Part shown: piece by piece, positions 1-11,557 of the stretch
How positions within the stretch are numbered: position 1 is the first letter of the stretch
How the letters are laid out: each line of letters begins with the position of its first letter
Assembly (NCBI RefSeq): GCF_032854445.1
Contig: NC_088295.1
Span: 12,203,385 to 12,267,384, forward strand
DNA from: Liolophura sinensis
Taxonomy: Eukaryota > Mollusca > Polyplacophora > Chitonida > Chitonidae
Direction of reading: 5' to 3'
Length of the DNA: 64,000 nt
Translations under genes and position numbers: made by a program
The notes under the pieces: model-generated
Told to the model about the DNA's origin: nothing
Database searches by the model: none
What the model saw: the letters and a program-made list of their open reading frames with translations, nothing else

Positions 1-9
1 TGTGACAGG

Positions 10-1629
10 ATGCCGCGCCATGTGACCAGAACCTATGCCAAGGTGAAGGAATCGACCAGCAGTAGAGCATTTGATGAGATCTTCAGCGACAAAATCAACA
101 AGCCTACAGCCGCAAGGGCAACTATTCACAAATGGGGCAAAACGTCCTTCACCTCTGTGCGAGGATCAAGAGAGACAGCGTTTGATCTGAAGAGGCGCAG
201 AGTGGAACAGAAGCGTGCAAACCAAGATCCGTTCACGTTCGAGTTAGACGATGGCCCCTCCTCTCCCAGGAAGCGGAGGACTCAAGGTTCAGGTGTGAAT
301 ACTGTCCTTACTCCTGCTGTAGCTCGCCAAGTACTCAAGGAGTACAAGGCAGTCAGTAGCAATGAATCTCCAATCAAAACAGAAACTTTAGATGATGATG
401 ATGATGATGATGATGAGATAAGTCTGATAAAAAAGCCTGTGAAAACGTACACAAGACAGCCGCTTAGCAAACCACTTCCTGTTGCCAAAACTGTAGATAA
501 ACCATGTGAGAACAGCGAGCCTGATGGCTCTGAAGGTGGTGCGGTTAAGAGTGAGGGGAAAGTGGACTCCCAGCGATCCTCCCAGTCTTCAGCAATCACC
601 ATACATTCCAGTTCCTCGTCTCAGAATGTAACTGAGAAAAATACTGACAATACATCAGATATCTCTGATGATGATTTTGTTACTTTCAAACCACAGGCAT
701 TAAAAACATACTCATCAGCAAAGCAAGCTGTTGAACCACCCAACGTTAAAAATCCTACTGTTAAAGATGAAGAGAAAACAGAGTTTGATAAAGAGTCTTC
801 TGTACCTTCTTGGGAACAGCGCAATAAATACCAAGCTAAAATGGTGTACAGAAGCCCCAGTAAAACCCCACAGAACCCCAGCCGCCAGGAAACACTGACC
901 ATTATCCGCGTGTCCCCCCCTTCCTGGTTCAAGAAAAGCACACCTGATCTGCAAAAACCTGAACAATCCGACTCAGATACAGACGGGAATAGCAAAACTT
1001 CAGTATCAAAATTAACGTATGAATCTCAGACATTTAAGAAAGTTCAGCCTCCAAAGGATTCCGACTCTTTTGACTTTGTATCAGATAGTGGAAATCAGCT
1101 GTCGGCTCTCCCCGGCAGGAGTGCAAGGCGCCCAAAGAGAAAGTTTTTCAAATCTCGAAAGGGTGAGATCTCATCAGAGGATAATGAAAGTGAAAGTGTT
1201 AACTCGGGCGAGAACAAAAATATGGACTACGTGCCAAGCCAGGCTGAGGCCAGGCTGGTGGCTGAAATCTTTGGGGACGACCAGTCAGAGGGGCCAAATA
1301 GCAACAAGTCTGGAGAGACCGGTGAGTCAGAGGTGAATGACTCTGAGCCAGAGATGCCTAAACTCTCCCCTGCCCCTCAGCTGTCAGAGGCTGAGCCTGT
1401 CCAGGAGATGGATCAGGGGACTCCAGAAACCACAATGACCACCAATGGGAACGATGATAATCCAGAGCCACCAGTTCTCAAAACATACACACGCAAAAGG
1501 GAAAAACCAGCTAGATATGAATCTAAGGAACCAAAGAAAATTTTCAAGAGTAAAAACCAAGCCAAGACTGATAAAAGAAGGGAGATGGAGGAGAATCTGC
1601 AGAAAAAAATATTTACAAGTCCAAAGAAG
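10..1629 (+). CDS. WAPL: WAPL exon 1 (residues 1-540)
   Basis: Large first coding exon, phase 0 at the donor (AAG/GTATGG). It encodes the low-complexity N-terminal half: a short basic start with RTY at residues 7-9, FTF at 75-77, a run of eight Asp at 128-135 made of GAT repeats (391-414), KTYTR at 145-149, KTYSS at 232-236, FDF at 354-356 and KTYTR at 491-495. In vertebrates the equivalent region carries the YSR and FGF motifs that bind PDS5 and cohesin. A continuous reading frame runs on to 1656 only by reading into the intron. Confidence 0.95.
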
Positions 1630-4600
1630 GTATGGGTCATTTCAAGCCTGTGTTAATTGTATCTGTATCATATGTGCTTGATTTTTTTTAGTCTTTTGAT
1701 TTTGAGATAATTCTGTTTTTTTTTAATCCCCGAATAATCAATGATAAAATGCAAAGCAGGAAGCAGCAAAGACTGATATCAAATTAATTTGTCAGTGGAA
1801 TACACAAAGCTTGTTATGGGTAAGTCTTTAAATTGAAAGGTCAGACAGTGACCTCAACATGGGTAAAGTCTACTGTTAATAAAAATAAAAGAAAAAGAAA
1901 GAAAGGTTTCTGTATCACATTACATGTAAATTAAACCAAAGCATGGAAGCATAGACTGGGGTACATTTTGATTAACATCTATCACACAAACAATTCTTTA
2001 CTGTGAGGGTAAATATAACGTTACAGTGATAACAGTGATGTCCACACTCATTCACACAGTCTTTTGTATGAGGTCATGTCAGGGATTTTTACTGCATTAT
2101 CCATAGTTTAGTTAAATGTATACTTAATACATTGTGCTTCCATGACTTTGGACATGTTGAAATTCCATTGAAGCACAGGAAACTATGTCCTGATGGCCTG
2201 TTAGCCCACCACCATGATGGCTTTGATGCCCATAACACCTTATTTACATGTTGTTTATGTCCTGTTTGACAGTCACCTAGCAAGGCGTTGTACAATCCTC
2301 GCACGTGGAAAGTGGAGGACGAGGAGGAGCCTCAGAAAGCCCAGTCAAAGGTAAGCAGATGGAGGGCTGTTCCATGTACCTGAGCAGATGACAGCACATA
2401 CTCTGGCACACCTGGGTCACAGTTTTCACCTACCATGTCTTGTCAGTTTTCTGGGAAACTAGAAATGTTAATACGTGTAAAGTTCCACATTATTTCTTAT
2501 TATTATTGTTTCTTCGTGATAGGTTACTGAAATATAATGTCTGTAAGTTGTGACAAGACGGACATCTGAGAGACCCTACGAGTAGAGTGGTTATGAATTC
2601 TCCTCAAGCTGTATTAAATGACATTTTGTTGTTTTACCCACAAGATTTGTATCTCAGTTTTTCATTATGTTTATAGCCTATTGTGGTCAAGAAGAAGCCA
2701 GTTGTTAAGTCAGCGTTTGATGATGATTTTGATGACGACGGAGTGGTTGAAGAAAAGCCTAAGCTGTTGAGGACAATGGTGTGGCCAAAGCAGGCTGGGG
2801 AGGAAGGCTTCACATCATTGCATGTCAACAGAGAACACAAAGAGGTACCTGATACATGACTGAAAGCAAACTTCATCTTTGCATGTACTTTGTATATTTT
2901 CTGATATATCCATCCACTAGTTATATTTCACTTCATTGAACAGCCATCCCAGAAATCTTCAGCCTTTAACTTTTCTACAGCAGAAATGTGGTAAATATGA
3001 CATAAACTATGTTGACATCAAAATTCTTGTTTTGAATCTAACATATATGGCTCTGTGTTTCTTTTATTCTGGTGTTTTGTTTTCAGTTGTTTACCGTTGT
3101 GAAAAATGTAAAGCAGGCTCATGAGTGTCAGGAGATCGGAGAAACGCAGGAATTCATGGATGACATTGAGTACTTACTTGTCGGCCTGCTTGATACGGAA
3201 CCTACGTCTGTGCGATGTCTTAGGTATTTACACAGCCTGCCTGTTAGTCTCTTCACAAGAAGAATCAACTTATTTTCATCTCCAAGAATGATGGAAACTT
3301 TAACTTTTTAAACGCTGAGAATTAAATGCAAATTTAATGTTTTGACTTTGTACGTCACCCATTTTGAAAATGGAAGTAGTTTTTCCAGTAAATCTTAATG
3401 ACAATTACGTTTTAGTTCATAAATTCTCAGTTGTCATATTTAAAGAGAATAATTTACATGTAGATAGAAGTCATACTCTAATTGCATAAGAGAAGGTTGT
3501 GTTCATGTATTTTTAGCAGTACAGAATAATACGGACTAAAGTTTATGCAATAAGATGCTTATATTTTCCTTGGAAGAAAATGTTGTTGACTATTTGTCAT
3601 GTTTGTTTTGCAGTTGTTTAAGTTTGGCCACAAAGTGCACAATGGCATCTTTCAGGATGCATTTACGAGCTCATGGTGTAGTGGCTAAGGTTTTCAGTGC
3701 CTTACATGATGCTTACACTCATGCGGTAAGGTTTTTTACACTCGTGTAAGTCTTCCCTGGATTTTATTCACTGTAAAGAAACTGTAAAATGATCATAAAG
3801 ACTATATTTGGAAACTGCTTGAAATGGACTTACAGACGATGTGTTCTTCATTTAAGGGTGGTCTACCCCTTGAATATCGGTTATGTCATTAACAAAACTT
3901 TTGAAAAATGTACTTACACTGCGGTACTACAACAGATGAAAGTTTTGTCGTACCTATCAGCGGACCGCTTATTAAGGTTATTGTTTGATACTATATGGAT
4001 GTTAGTTTGCATTGAGCACTTGCCTGTATGTTTTAGTGGTATTTTCTCCTGTGTTGCAGAGTTTGTCGCTGTGTACTGCTGCCATGATGTTTATGTTAAG
4101 TCGAGACCGGTTGAACATGGACCTGGATCGACCAAGTCTGGACCTGTTGTTAAAACTGCTGGGGGTGGAGCAACAGGAAGACGAGGGAACCACGCCTTCA
4201 AAACTCTCCTCTGGGGCCGCTAAGGATCTCAAACGCACTAAGGACCGCATCCAGGAGCTGATACACAACATGCAGAAGGAAGGTGGAATCAAGAGATTTG
4301 ACCTAGAAACTGTATCTGTAAGTCGGATATTGTATCAAGAAACAATTGCGTGAGGAATGTACTTCTGTCTTTGCTAGAAAGAATTGTTTTTATCTTAAGT
4401 TGACTTCATACGTACAAGTGACAATACATCAAAGCCAAATTTTCCCAAATTTTAGATGAAGCTACACTTTCAAAAGCAAGTAACCTCCCCCCTCCCCTTG
4501 TTTTTTTTTTTTCATAAATTTATAATTTACCGATTCATTGTGGTAGAACACAATCCAGCGATGGCACAACAACTCATTTACCTGGTCTGTTACTGAGACT

Positions 4601-7600
4601 GGTAGCAGATACCACCTGATACAGTATTGTGATGCCAACTTGTGATTGATTGCACTGGTATGTTACAGACGGGTAATTTAGCCATGGAGTCCTTACTTAG
4701 TCTGACGTCCAGGCGAGCAGGAGAAGTGTTCAAGGAGGAGTTAAGAATACTAGGTGCTTTAGACCACATTGTAGACACAGGTTAGTTGCGAGCTGAATAC
4801 AGAACATATTTTAAGAAAGATATTTTATTGTGTTCCACCCAAAGTGAAGCATTTTTCAAGTTGCACATTTTGCTGGATTCTAATTGAATCCGCCTTACAA
4901 AGCCACTGAAGAGTTTTTATGTGAAGGTTGATTACTTTCTGAAAGTGCATGTTTACATACCAAACTCTAGGTAAATAGAGTAAATTTAAAAGAGAAAAGG
5001 ATAACGAAGTATGGACTAGAAAGTGTACATTAAGGAAATTTTATAATTTCATATTTTTTGTCTAATGTATTTTAACAGATTTTGACATCTTGGGTATAAT
5101 TCTTTCATGGAAGATACTGGTGGTTCAGTATTTCTTATTTTGTTATGAGCTAACTGTGATAGGACAAGTAAGAATTCATTCAGTGCATGAAATCTGAATC
5201 CCATATAAAATCTTCTAAATCCTGGTTTTACAGTCTGTCACTGTACTAAGATGATGGAGACCAGTATTGAGGAAGAGTTGACGGATGTGAGCGTGGAGTA
5301 TTTCCGCAAGGTGGAGCGTTGCCTGACAGTTTTGGAGCAGGTAGGAAATTAAAGCATATCTAATAAATGTTAATGGTCAGTTTTGTTTTGTGAAACACTT
5401 TCATTGAACACAAAGCAACAGATGTTTCGTGTTTCAGTATGGCTGTAGTTGAGCATTTATAATTGAGCATATAAGAACCAGTGACACATCTATACAGAAA
5501 ACTCCCTGTTATGAAGGGGCTGGAAAGCTAATTTCAAAAAATACTTGATATGATAGATTTAATGTGATTATTTATTAATTTTTTGCTCTTGTTTTCATTT
5601 CAGGTTACTTACTGTAACAGAGACAATCAAGATCACTTAATCTCCTACAAAAACTCGGCTCTTATATCTGCTATTTGTCGGTAAGTTTTGCAAAGCTTTT
5701 CAGGTCTTGTGTGAAGGCATATTATCATACAGACTGTATGGAAGATAACCCACCCCATGGTTACAGAAAGGCTGCAGATATAGGCCCAATCGTTCAGAAG
5801 TGGCCACACTCGGCAGCCAGTGCAGTTGTTTGATGTCCGAGTGTAACAGCAGGAGATTTAGTTCATATTTAATATACTGTTACACAATTATTTTTTAGCC
5901 AAGTACAAAAATGAAGACTTGGCTTAAAGGTAAACTTGGTATTAAATCTTTAAGCAGGTTTGAACGACCAAGCCCTGGTTATTGATGTTGGCAGCAACAT
6001 CATGCTGAATTAGTCACCTAATGTCAACAAACTTGATCGATGCATTGAACCCGTGCTGGCTAAATGTGGGACCGGCCCTGATAGCACAGTTGGTAGAGTG
6101 TCTGCTTCGGGAGCGGTAGATCCAGGGTCAATACTGGGTCGAGTCACACTGGGTCGAGGCAGCTTACTTGCCTTCGGAAAGGCGTCTCAGTGAAGCAGCA
6201 CTAAATAAAAGAGCGGTGGAAATCCATCCTGCAACAAGGAGGCACATTACACTCTATGGATTCCTTCGTCATCATATGACTGAAAATTTGTTAAGTATGA
6301 AATTAAACCACAAGTGCTCACTCACTCACTCACTAAATGTAGGAGATGTTGATTGCACCGGGGGTGTCATTTTGATAATGTGCAGAAAGGATCATTTGTA
6401 AACATACACAGTGGTAACAACAGATCGATCTCAGGTTTGACAACAAATGAAATTTTCTGATTTGTTCTTTGTGATTACATTTATATATATATATATATCT
6501 GTTTTAAATGGGAACCAGAGATTTTACAACTGATTTTGGTGAAGACGAGTCATTAGAGTGAAGTTTAGTGACAACAACAACAACAAACATTATGGATTTC
6601 AGTGATAACTATAAGCGCAACTGTTTACAGCAGTAACAGCAAAGATTATATTTTAGTACAGATATAACAGTACCTCGCTCAGGAGTCCAACTCATGCTGG
6701 CTATCCTCTCTAGTTGTAAGTTTTGTCAACAACTCTGCTGATTGGTTGCAGGGCTCTATCAGTGTGTGAACAGAGTGTCAGTCAGTACCCGGTTAATGTG
6801 GATACAGAAACCCTCAAAATTGACAAGACTTCTATAGGCTGGGCCATCCACAGCTGTATGATGTCCGTTCTCAAAGTGCTACTCAACCTCACTCATGAAA
6901 ATGGTAAGAATGTACTTCACTGGATAACCCAAAATTACAAGGATAATATGAATTGCAAAAAGCCTGATATACAAGTCCTATTTACAGTGTATTTACAAAT
7001 TTTTATTGTTTTTTCTATAATCGGGAAATTGAATGTAATAAAACGTTCCTCAAAACACAGTTTTAAGATCTAAAGAACCCCAGATATATAGCAAAATTTA
7101 CAACTTAGTCATGAATGAAATTTGAGGTCATATTCATTGTTTTTGTCTCAAAATCCTCTGATGTTCTATCCTTTTACAGAATTTGGCTGTACAATGATTG
7201 GTGAACAAGAGAATTTCCTGAATGTGACCTTGTTGTGTACATTAAAGTCCCCACAGTTTGTGCCTCCTGACACTCGATTTGACCTCTTAGTTTTGGTGAG
7301 TACACATGCAAGATGACAGGTAATGAGAGCTGCTACAGGACATTCATGTACGAATTCAACTAGGGAATTGAAAGTTGGTGAAAAATATAAAGTTGGGTTG
7401 TATTGAGTATACAGTGAACTGATTGATATTTCATTTAGTTGTTTTGTAGTTTTTCCACCAGTCTGATGTATGAAGAATGTTTAGACCTTTTGGTTAATTG
7501 GAATTTTTTGTATTGTTCACACCTTTTATACCATTATGAACATTACTTGGTTTTATACCTCGCCATTTCTCACCTATCACAACAGTCCCTAGGTACCATG

Positions 7601-9812
7601 ATCAACTTGGTGGAACACTGTGATATCAACCGGCGAAGATTCATCAATGCAAGCACCATTACATCGTTTGAGCAACCGTGTCCTACCAAACAAGTCAGCT
7701 CCTTGGAAGGTATCATAGGGGTGAGTCTGACAGGCTAGCTAAGCAGCTCTTCTTCTTGTCATTTCTGTCACTCAAGTTATCTCTAAAAGCTGAGGCTTAA
7801 ACATAAACCTGAAATCAAGATAACAGTGAAAATCAATTGTAAAATCAATCAATGAATGAGGTAGTTGTTGTTGTAGTTGTTCCGTCTGAGAGAGGAAGCA
7901 GCACGTCGTGCAGAAGTGGAGGCGATGTCGCCAGATGGAAAGGGGAAATCTGTTGAGGAGGGAGAGGATGCTAACCAGAGTGGGTCATGGCAGGAGTCCC
8001 AGTCTGGGCTAGAGTGGGTGGTGAACCCTAATCGGAGCAAGCCCGACCCTCAGAAGGAGGTGGAAGAGTTACGGCATCAGAAAGATCAGCAGAAGGAGCA
8101 GGATGATGAAGAGTATTTTACTAAAGGTACTGCTTTACCACCTTCTAAACTATGCTCGCATTATTTAAACGTATCTCACAGACAAACTGCAGTTTTTGTA
8201 AAATTACATTACATGGTTATAAACATGTTGTATTTTCTGTTTGGTTGTCAGCATTGCACAAGGCAGGGAGGCACATGGAGGACAGTATTGTGGCAGCTTA
8301 CATTGCACTCCTCCTTGGTTGTGTCATACAGGACAACCAGGTACAGTCTACAATATTACTACTCTTTCTTTATGTGAACATGTGACATATATACAGATAC
8401 TTTTCTTACCCAAACTTTTGATGTGATTACCAAATGATTTTCTAACTGAATGTGATGTGAGCAATACAGAGATTGTTAAAATGGAAATAGTCTGAGTCTA
8501 AGTGACTTGCTAATATTTTGCACCTTCCATTAATTGAATTGGTTCTGTATACTCCTTGCACAGGGAATTGTTAGTCTGGGAACTCACTGTGAAAGTGGAA
8601 TACAGGCAGCTGTGCTATATACTGCAGTTACTGGTACTGAAATAGCATTGAAATAAAAGTTTTATCAGGTTAATGACTGCAGTTACCGGTACTGAAATAG
8701 CACTGAAATAAAAGTTTTATCAAGTTAATGACTGCAGTTACCGGTACTGAAATAGTACTGAAATAAAACGTCATATCAGGTTAATGACTGCTGCTACAGG
8801 TACTGAAATAGCGCTGAAATAAAATGTCATATCAGATTAACGACTGCAGTTACTGGTACTGAAATAGCACTGAAATAAAAAGTTACATCAGATTAATGAC
8901 TGCAGTTACCGGTGCTGAAATAGCACTGAAATAAGTTACATCAGGTTAATGGCTGCAGTTACCGGTGTTGAAATAGCACTGAAATAAAATGTCATCAGGT
9001 TAATGACTGCAGTTACTGGTGTTGAAATAGCACTGAAATAAAAAGGTATATGTGGTTAATGTGAACGTAAATTCATAGAGAAAGAAAGTTAGTGGTATAT
9101 AACCAACTGTCATGTATGTGTGTTTTTCATATTCACAGGAATTTGTACAAATGGTTAAGGAATACTTTGAAGATGGAGAGTTCATGCCCATGATTAAAAT
9201 TCTCAAAAAGTTTTTGGGTTTCATGAATTTAACGGTGAGTGAAATTCAGATGACAGTAATTATTGTCCTTACTGAGCTTCTATAAAGTGAGAGCATCAAA
9301 CATGGCATAATAGTATTATAAATGGTTAATAATGTCCATATATGTTTAGATCAGTTTAGATCAGTGAACTATTGTGAAACTGTACAATAGTTCATGTTGA
9401 CATTGTTCTTGAATAGCCCCACAAGAATGAATAGCCCCTCTTGTGGAAGGTGATTTATCCTTTTGTCTTTGCTGGCTTTGGCTGTATTTAACCACTAGCC
9501 GTGCTGTAGGAATTCATCGTTTTCTTCATCTCAGAATGTACACTTACACAAATAACCTGACTAACATGGTAGATGTTAAACCACCTTTTCTACAGCATAT
9601 AGTAACAGTGAAAAATTAAAAATGTTTCAAGAAGTGTTCCTTTAAGGTGGTATAGATACTGTGTTACAGTGAAAACTGTGGGATACGGCGATCCTATTTC
9701 TGTGACTCACATGTGGTTATCTGCCCTTGCTGTTTTTTCTCTGCAGACCGCCATCACAACATCGGGAGGAAAGTCTATAGCACGGGTGATCGAGATCCTA
9801 GAGTCCTGTTGA
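10..9812 (+). CDS. WAPL: WAPL cohesin release factor, 16 coding exons (whole CDS span)
   Basis: Nuclear protein that, with PDS5, opens the cohesin ring and releases it from chromatin. Joining exons 10-1629, 2273-2350, 2677-2844, 3087-3223, 3614-3725, 4060-4317, 4669-4780, 5234-5340, 5604-5680, 6752-6903, 7180-7295, 7586-7720, 7877-8126, 8252-8340, 9139-9234 and 9747-9812 gives one frame of 1190 codons plus TGA; every intron is GT..AG and phases match. From about residue 610 to the end the product follows the WAPL domain closely, including the segments [63 protein letters not shown] and [10 protein letters not shown]. The N-terminal half is disordered, acidic and serine-rich, with three TY-centred and several FxF short motifs. 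The start ATG at 10 has A at -3 and is followed by an N-terminus like that of vertebrate WAPL; the bases before it (TGTGACAG) could be a splice acceptor, so a 5' UTR exon may lie outside the window. Confidence 0.96.
391..414 (+). repeat. (GAT)8 coding microsatellite
   Basis: Eight uninterrupted GAT codons inside WAPL exon 1 encode Asp 128-135. Length variation here would stay in frame. Confidence 0.9.
2273..2350 (+). CDS. WAPL: WAPL exon 2 (residues 541-566)
   Basis: Too short to stand out as an open frame. Acceptor TTTGACAG, donor AAAG/GTAAGC, phase 0 on both sides. It encodes [18 protein letters not shown], matching the vertebrate segment SPTKAVYNARHW. Confidence 0.93.
2677..2844 (+). CDS. 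WAPL: WAPL exon 3 (residues 567-622)
   Basis: Acceptor TTTATAG, donor AAAGAG/GTACCT, phase 0 on both sides, 56 codons. It starts with a basic stretch ([11 protein letters not shown]), has an acidic patch with DFDDDG, and ends in HVNREHKE, which matches the start of the WAPL domain (vertebrate CRREDKE). Confidence 0.93.
3087..3223 (+). CDS. WAPL: WAPL exon 4 (residues 623-668)
   Basis: Acceptor TGTTTTCAG; donor CTTAG/GTATTT leaves a codon with two bases. It encodes [10 protein letters not shown] and [14 protein letters not shown], close to vertebrate LYTVVQHVKH and QEFTDDIEYLLSGL. Confidence 0.94.
3614..3725 (+). CDS. WAPL: WAPL exon 5 (residues 668-705)
   Basis: Acceptor GTTTTGCAG, donor CATGCG/GTAAGG. 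The first base completes a split Ser codon, then [20 protein letters not shown], nearly identical to vertebrate WAPL. Confidence 0.95.
4060..4317 (+). CDS. WAPL: WAPL exon 6 (residues 706-791)
   Basis: Acceptor TGTGTTGCAG, donor GTATCT/GTAAGT, phase 0, 86 codons. Contains [20 protein letters not shown] and [17 protein letters not shown], the most conserved block of the family, then a variable linker and FDLETVS. The donor is placed at the GTAAGT that keeps frame with exon 7. Confidence 0.95.
4669..4780 (+). CDS. WAPL: WAPL exon 7 (residues 792-829)
   Basis: Acceptor TATGTTACAG, donor GACACAG/GTTAGT, ends with one base of a split codon. Encodes [18 protein letters not shown] and [16 protein letters not shown], collinear with vertebrate WAPL. 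Confidence 0.95.
5234..5340 (+). CDS. WAPL: WAPL exon 8 (residues 829-864)
   Basis: Acceptor GGTTTTACAG, donor GAGCAG/GTAGGA. Encodes [20 protein letters not shown] then [12 protein letters not shown], matching vertebrate AERCLRVLESV. Completes the split Val codon from exon 7. Confidence 0.94.
5604..5680 (+). CDS. WAPL: WAPL exon 9 (residues 865-890)
   Basis: Acceptor TTTCATTTCAG, donor TTGTCG/GTAAGT, two bases left over. Encodes [20 protein letters not shown], collinear with vertebrate [20 protein letters not shown]. The following intron (5681-6751) holds a B-type SINE. Confidence 0.93.
6072..6332 (+). mobile_element. B-type tRNA-derived SINE in WAPL intron 9
   Basis: The head GGCCCTGATAGCACAGTTGG resembles a tRNA A box and GGGTCGAGTCAC a B box. 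The body includes GTGAAGCAGCACTAAATAAA and AGAGCGGTGGAAATCC, and the tail is (ACTC)n. It is flanked by 12-bp direct repeats, CTAAATGTGGGA at 6060-6071 and CTAAATGTAGGA at 6333-6344 (one mismatch), as expected of LINE-driven insertion. It is the same family as 17582-17914 but lacks that copy's central segment. Confidence 0.85.
6752..6903 (+). CDS. WAPL: WAPL exon 10 (residues 890-941)
   Basis: Acceptor GATTGGTTGCAG, donor GAAAATG/GTAAGA, one base left over. Encodes RALSVCEQS, then [15 protein letters not shown], matching vertebrate CMRAIIGVLLNLTNDN. Confidence 0.93.
7180..7295 (+). CDS. WAPL: WAPL exon 11 (residues 941-979)
   Basis: Acceptor CCTTTTACAG, donor GTTTTG/GTGAGT, phase 0. Encodes [20 protein letters not shown] and [13 protein letters not shown], collinear with vertebrate YLPQEQRFDIRVL. 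Confidence 0.94.
7586..7720 (+). CDS. WAPL: WAPL exon 12 (residues 980-1024)
   Basis: Acceptor ATCACAACAG, donor ATAGGG/GTGAGT, 45 codons, phase 0. Encodes [20 protein letters not shown], matching vertebrate LGLLINLVEYSARNRHCLV. Confidence 0.94.
7877..8126 (+). CDS. WAPL: WAPL exon 13 (residues 1025-1108)
   Basis: Acceptor GTTGTTGTAG, donor ACTAAAG/GTACTG, one base left over. Encodes [17 protein letters not shown], an acidic [14 protein letters not shown] segment (vertebrate SGEWQETSGEIQWV) and a Glu/Gln/Lys-rich linker. The family's charged insertion sits here. Confidence 0.92.
8252..8340 (+). CDS. WAPL: WAPL exon 14 (residues 1108-1137)
   Basis: Acceptor TTGGTTGTCAG, donor AACCAG/GTACAG, phase 0 at the end. 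Encodes [20 protein letters not shown] and [10 protein letters not shown], nearly identical to vertebrate WAPL. Confidence 0.95.
8622..9060 (+). repeat. Minisatellite, ~55 bp x 8, in WAPL intron 14
   Basis: Units start at 8622, 8677, 8732, 8788, 8844, 8900, 8953 and 9007 with CTGCAGTTACYGGTACTGAA, each ending in a variant of ATCAGGTTAATGA. It lies just before exon 15. Confidence 0.92.
9139..9234 (+). CDS. WAPL: WAPL exon 15 (residues 1138-1169)
   Basis: Acceptor CATATTCACAG, donor TTAACG/GTGAGT, 32 codons, phase 0. Encodes [20 protein letters not shown] and [11 protein letters not shown]. The intron before it contains an eight-unit minisatellite. Confidence 0.95.
9747..9812 (+). CDS. WAPL: WAPL exon 16, C-terminus and stop (residues 1170-1190)
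   Basis: Acceptor TTTCTCTGCAG; encodes [21 protein letters not shown] and TGA, matching the vertebrate end TGQKSISRVIEVLEHC. Too short to be noticed as an open frame. Confidence 0.94.
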   Translation, partial: TAITTSGGKSIARVIEILESC

Positions 9813-11557
9813 CCATGTGACCAGAGGTAACCACTGTTCTGACCAGGTGCTAACTCTGTGAGTTAGTTGTGTGCAATAAGTGAGCAGATCCTGAAGTGAC
9901 TGAGCTTTTAGCAGTTAAGTCTGCCTCTACCTGGCTGGTCACATCGAACGGGTGAGGTCATTTTCACTGGCTACGCACCTGGTGTAACACATAGCCTTGT
10001 GTCTGGAAAGGCACTGTACCATGCTGGTTTATGTGGCTGTTAGTGAAGTCTGACCTCATGGCAGCTCACTTTCTGTGAACGTTTGAGGGGACATGGACGG
10101 TTTTATGCTGGAGTATAGGAAGAACGCCATTTTCCTACCGCAGACTGTCTGGTGCAGCTAGCTATATGGTGAGCACAAGTGTATGTTATGACAGAATGAA
10201 TCGCCCAGACTGAAGAGTACTGGGTATCAAGCCTTGGTTAGCCTTAGCCTTTTGTCACCTGTCAAGATTTGACAGGGAAAACTCCTCCTGGCAGCCTGAC
10301 ATGGGTCATCTTATTCTGTTGCGCCTAATTGGCAAACTTTCTGAGTTACGTTGACGGGTTGGGGGTGGGGGGAGGTGGGGGTGAATTACCCAGACAGTAC
10401 TTCCCCAAGGGGAACAATCCTGGGCAGGACTGTCTTGAGGAGAACATACCTGGGTAGGATCATGTGCTATCCACCATGACAGATCCACCTTCTGAACTTT
10501 GGCCCACTCATCTGAGCATGTGTTAACCTGAACACCTACATGTATCTTGAGTTTTGTAGCAAACCTGCAGTGATATCCTTGTTAAAAGCTATTGTTGTCA
10601 TATATTACTTTCCATTTCTTGTTACTCTTTCTCCACCGTTTGCTACCTGATCTCTGGAAATTATTGGAATGCAGATACAGTGAACATGCATGCTCTTGTT
10701 CTGACAGCAAGAAGAAACTGTTTTATGTTAGGGTTAATTGAATGCCTCTTTCCCTCCGAAAACAGAAAATTGCAAATACTGGTTTGTGGCTTTGGACACT
10801 ATTATTTTTGAAATGATGAAATTTATTTGGATGTACAGGTCACTGAAAAAACTTAGCATGTGTACATTTGCCTTGTTTCTCAAAATTGATATCAGAGAAG
10901 CAGTGAAGTTGTCCCATACATCTGACAGTGAACAGTGCTCCATTCATGTTCTTGTTTTTTCAAGCTGCCCACTTGCGTGTACAATCTGTTTGATTGGCAA
11001 GCTGCTTCACTATGTTTATTAGTTAGCCAGTCAGAAGCATGCTAACTTGCATGCTAACTTGTTGGAGTCTCCATGAAGCACTGATGTAAATTATAAGGAC
11101 ATTCAGACTATAAATAACGTGTGTAAAAGCTGCTAGAGGACAGTGGTCACTGTTTCTGTCATAGGTTAATGTCAAAGTGATGTTGGAAATTAGTTGTTAT
11201 TCTTTTTCATGTCTTGCTGGGTCTTATAGGAACAAACATTTGGTTATGTTATGTTTGTTTTACAATTATTTCACAAAATAATCTTAAATGAGATCTCTCA
11301 TCAGTGCCAGGAGCACCTGAAATTGTTACATGAATATGGTGATGGGAAGAATGTTCCAGGTGTTCTGCATGGTGGAAAAACACCTCTTGCATTGAAAAAA
11401 CCAATATTATTAAGATTTTAGAAAAATGCAAATCATGCTCTTGTGTTTGATTTTCAGAGAATTTAAGATAGCCAACATTTAATGTGTTGCAGTTATCATA
11501 TACCAAGGCTGAAAGACCTGTTGAACAATATCAGGTGTAAATTAAGCCTGAAATTTC

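Noticed and set aside
282-995. Minus-strand frames of 106 and 124 codons opposite WAPL exon 1
   Set aside because: Antisense shadows of a long coding exon with Ser/Asp-rich codons.
4590-4778. Minus-strand frame opposite WAPL exon 7
   Set aside because: Shadow of a verified exon on the plus strand.
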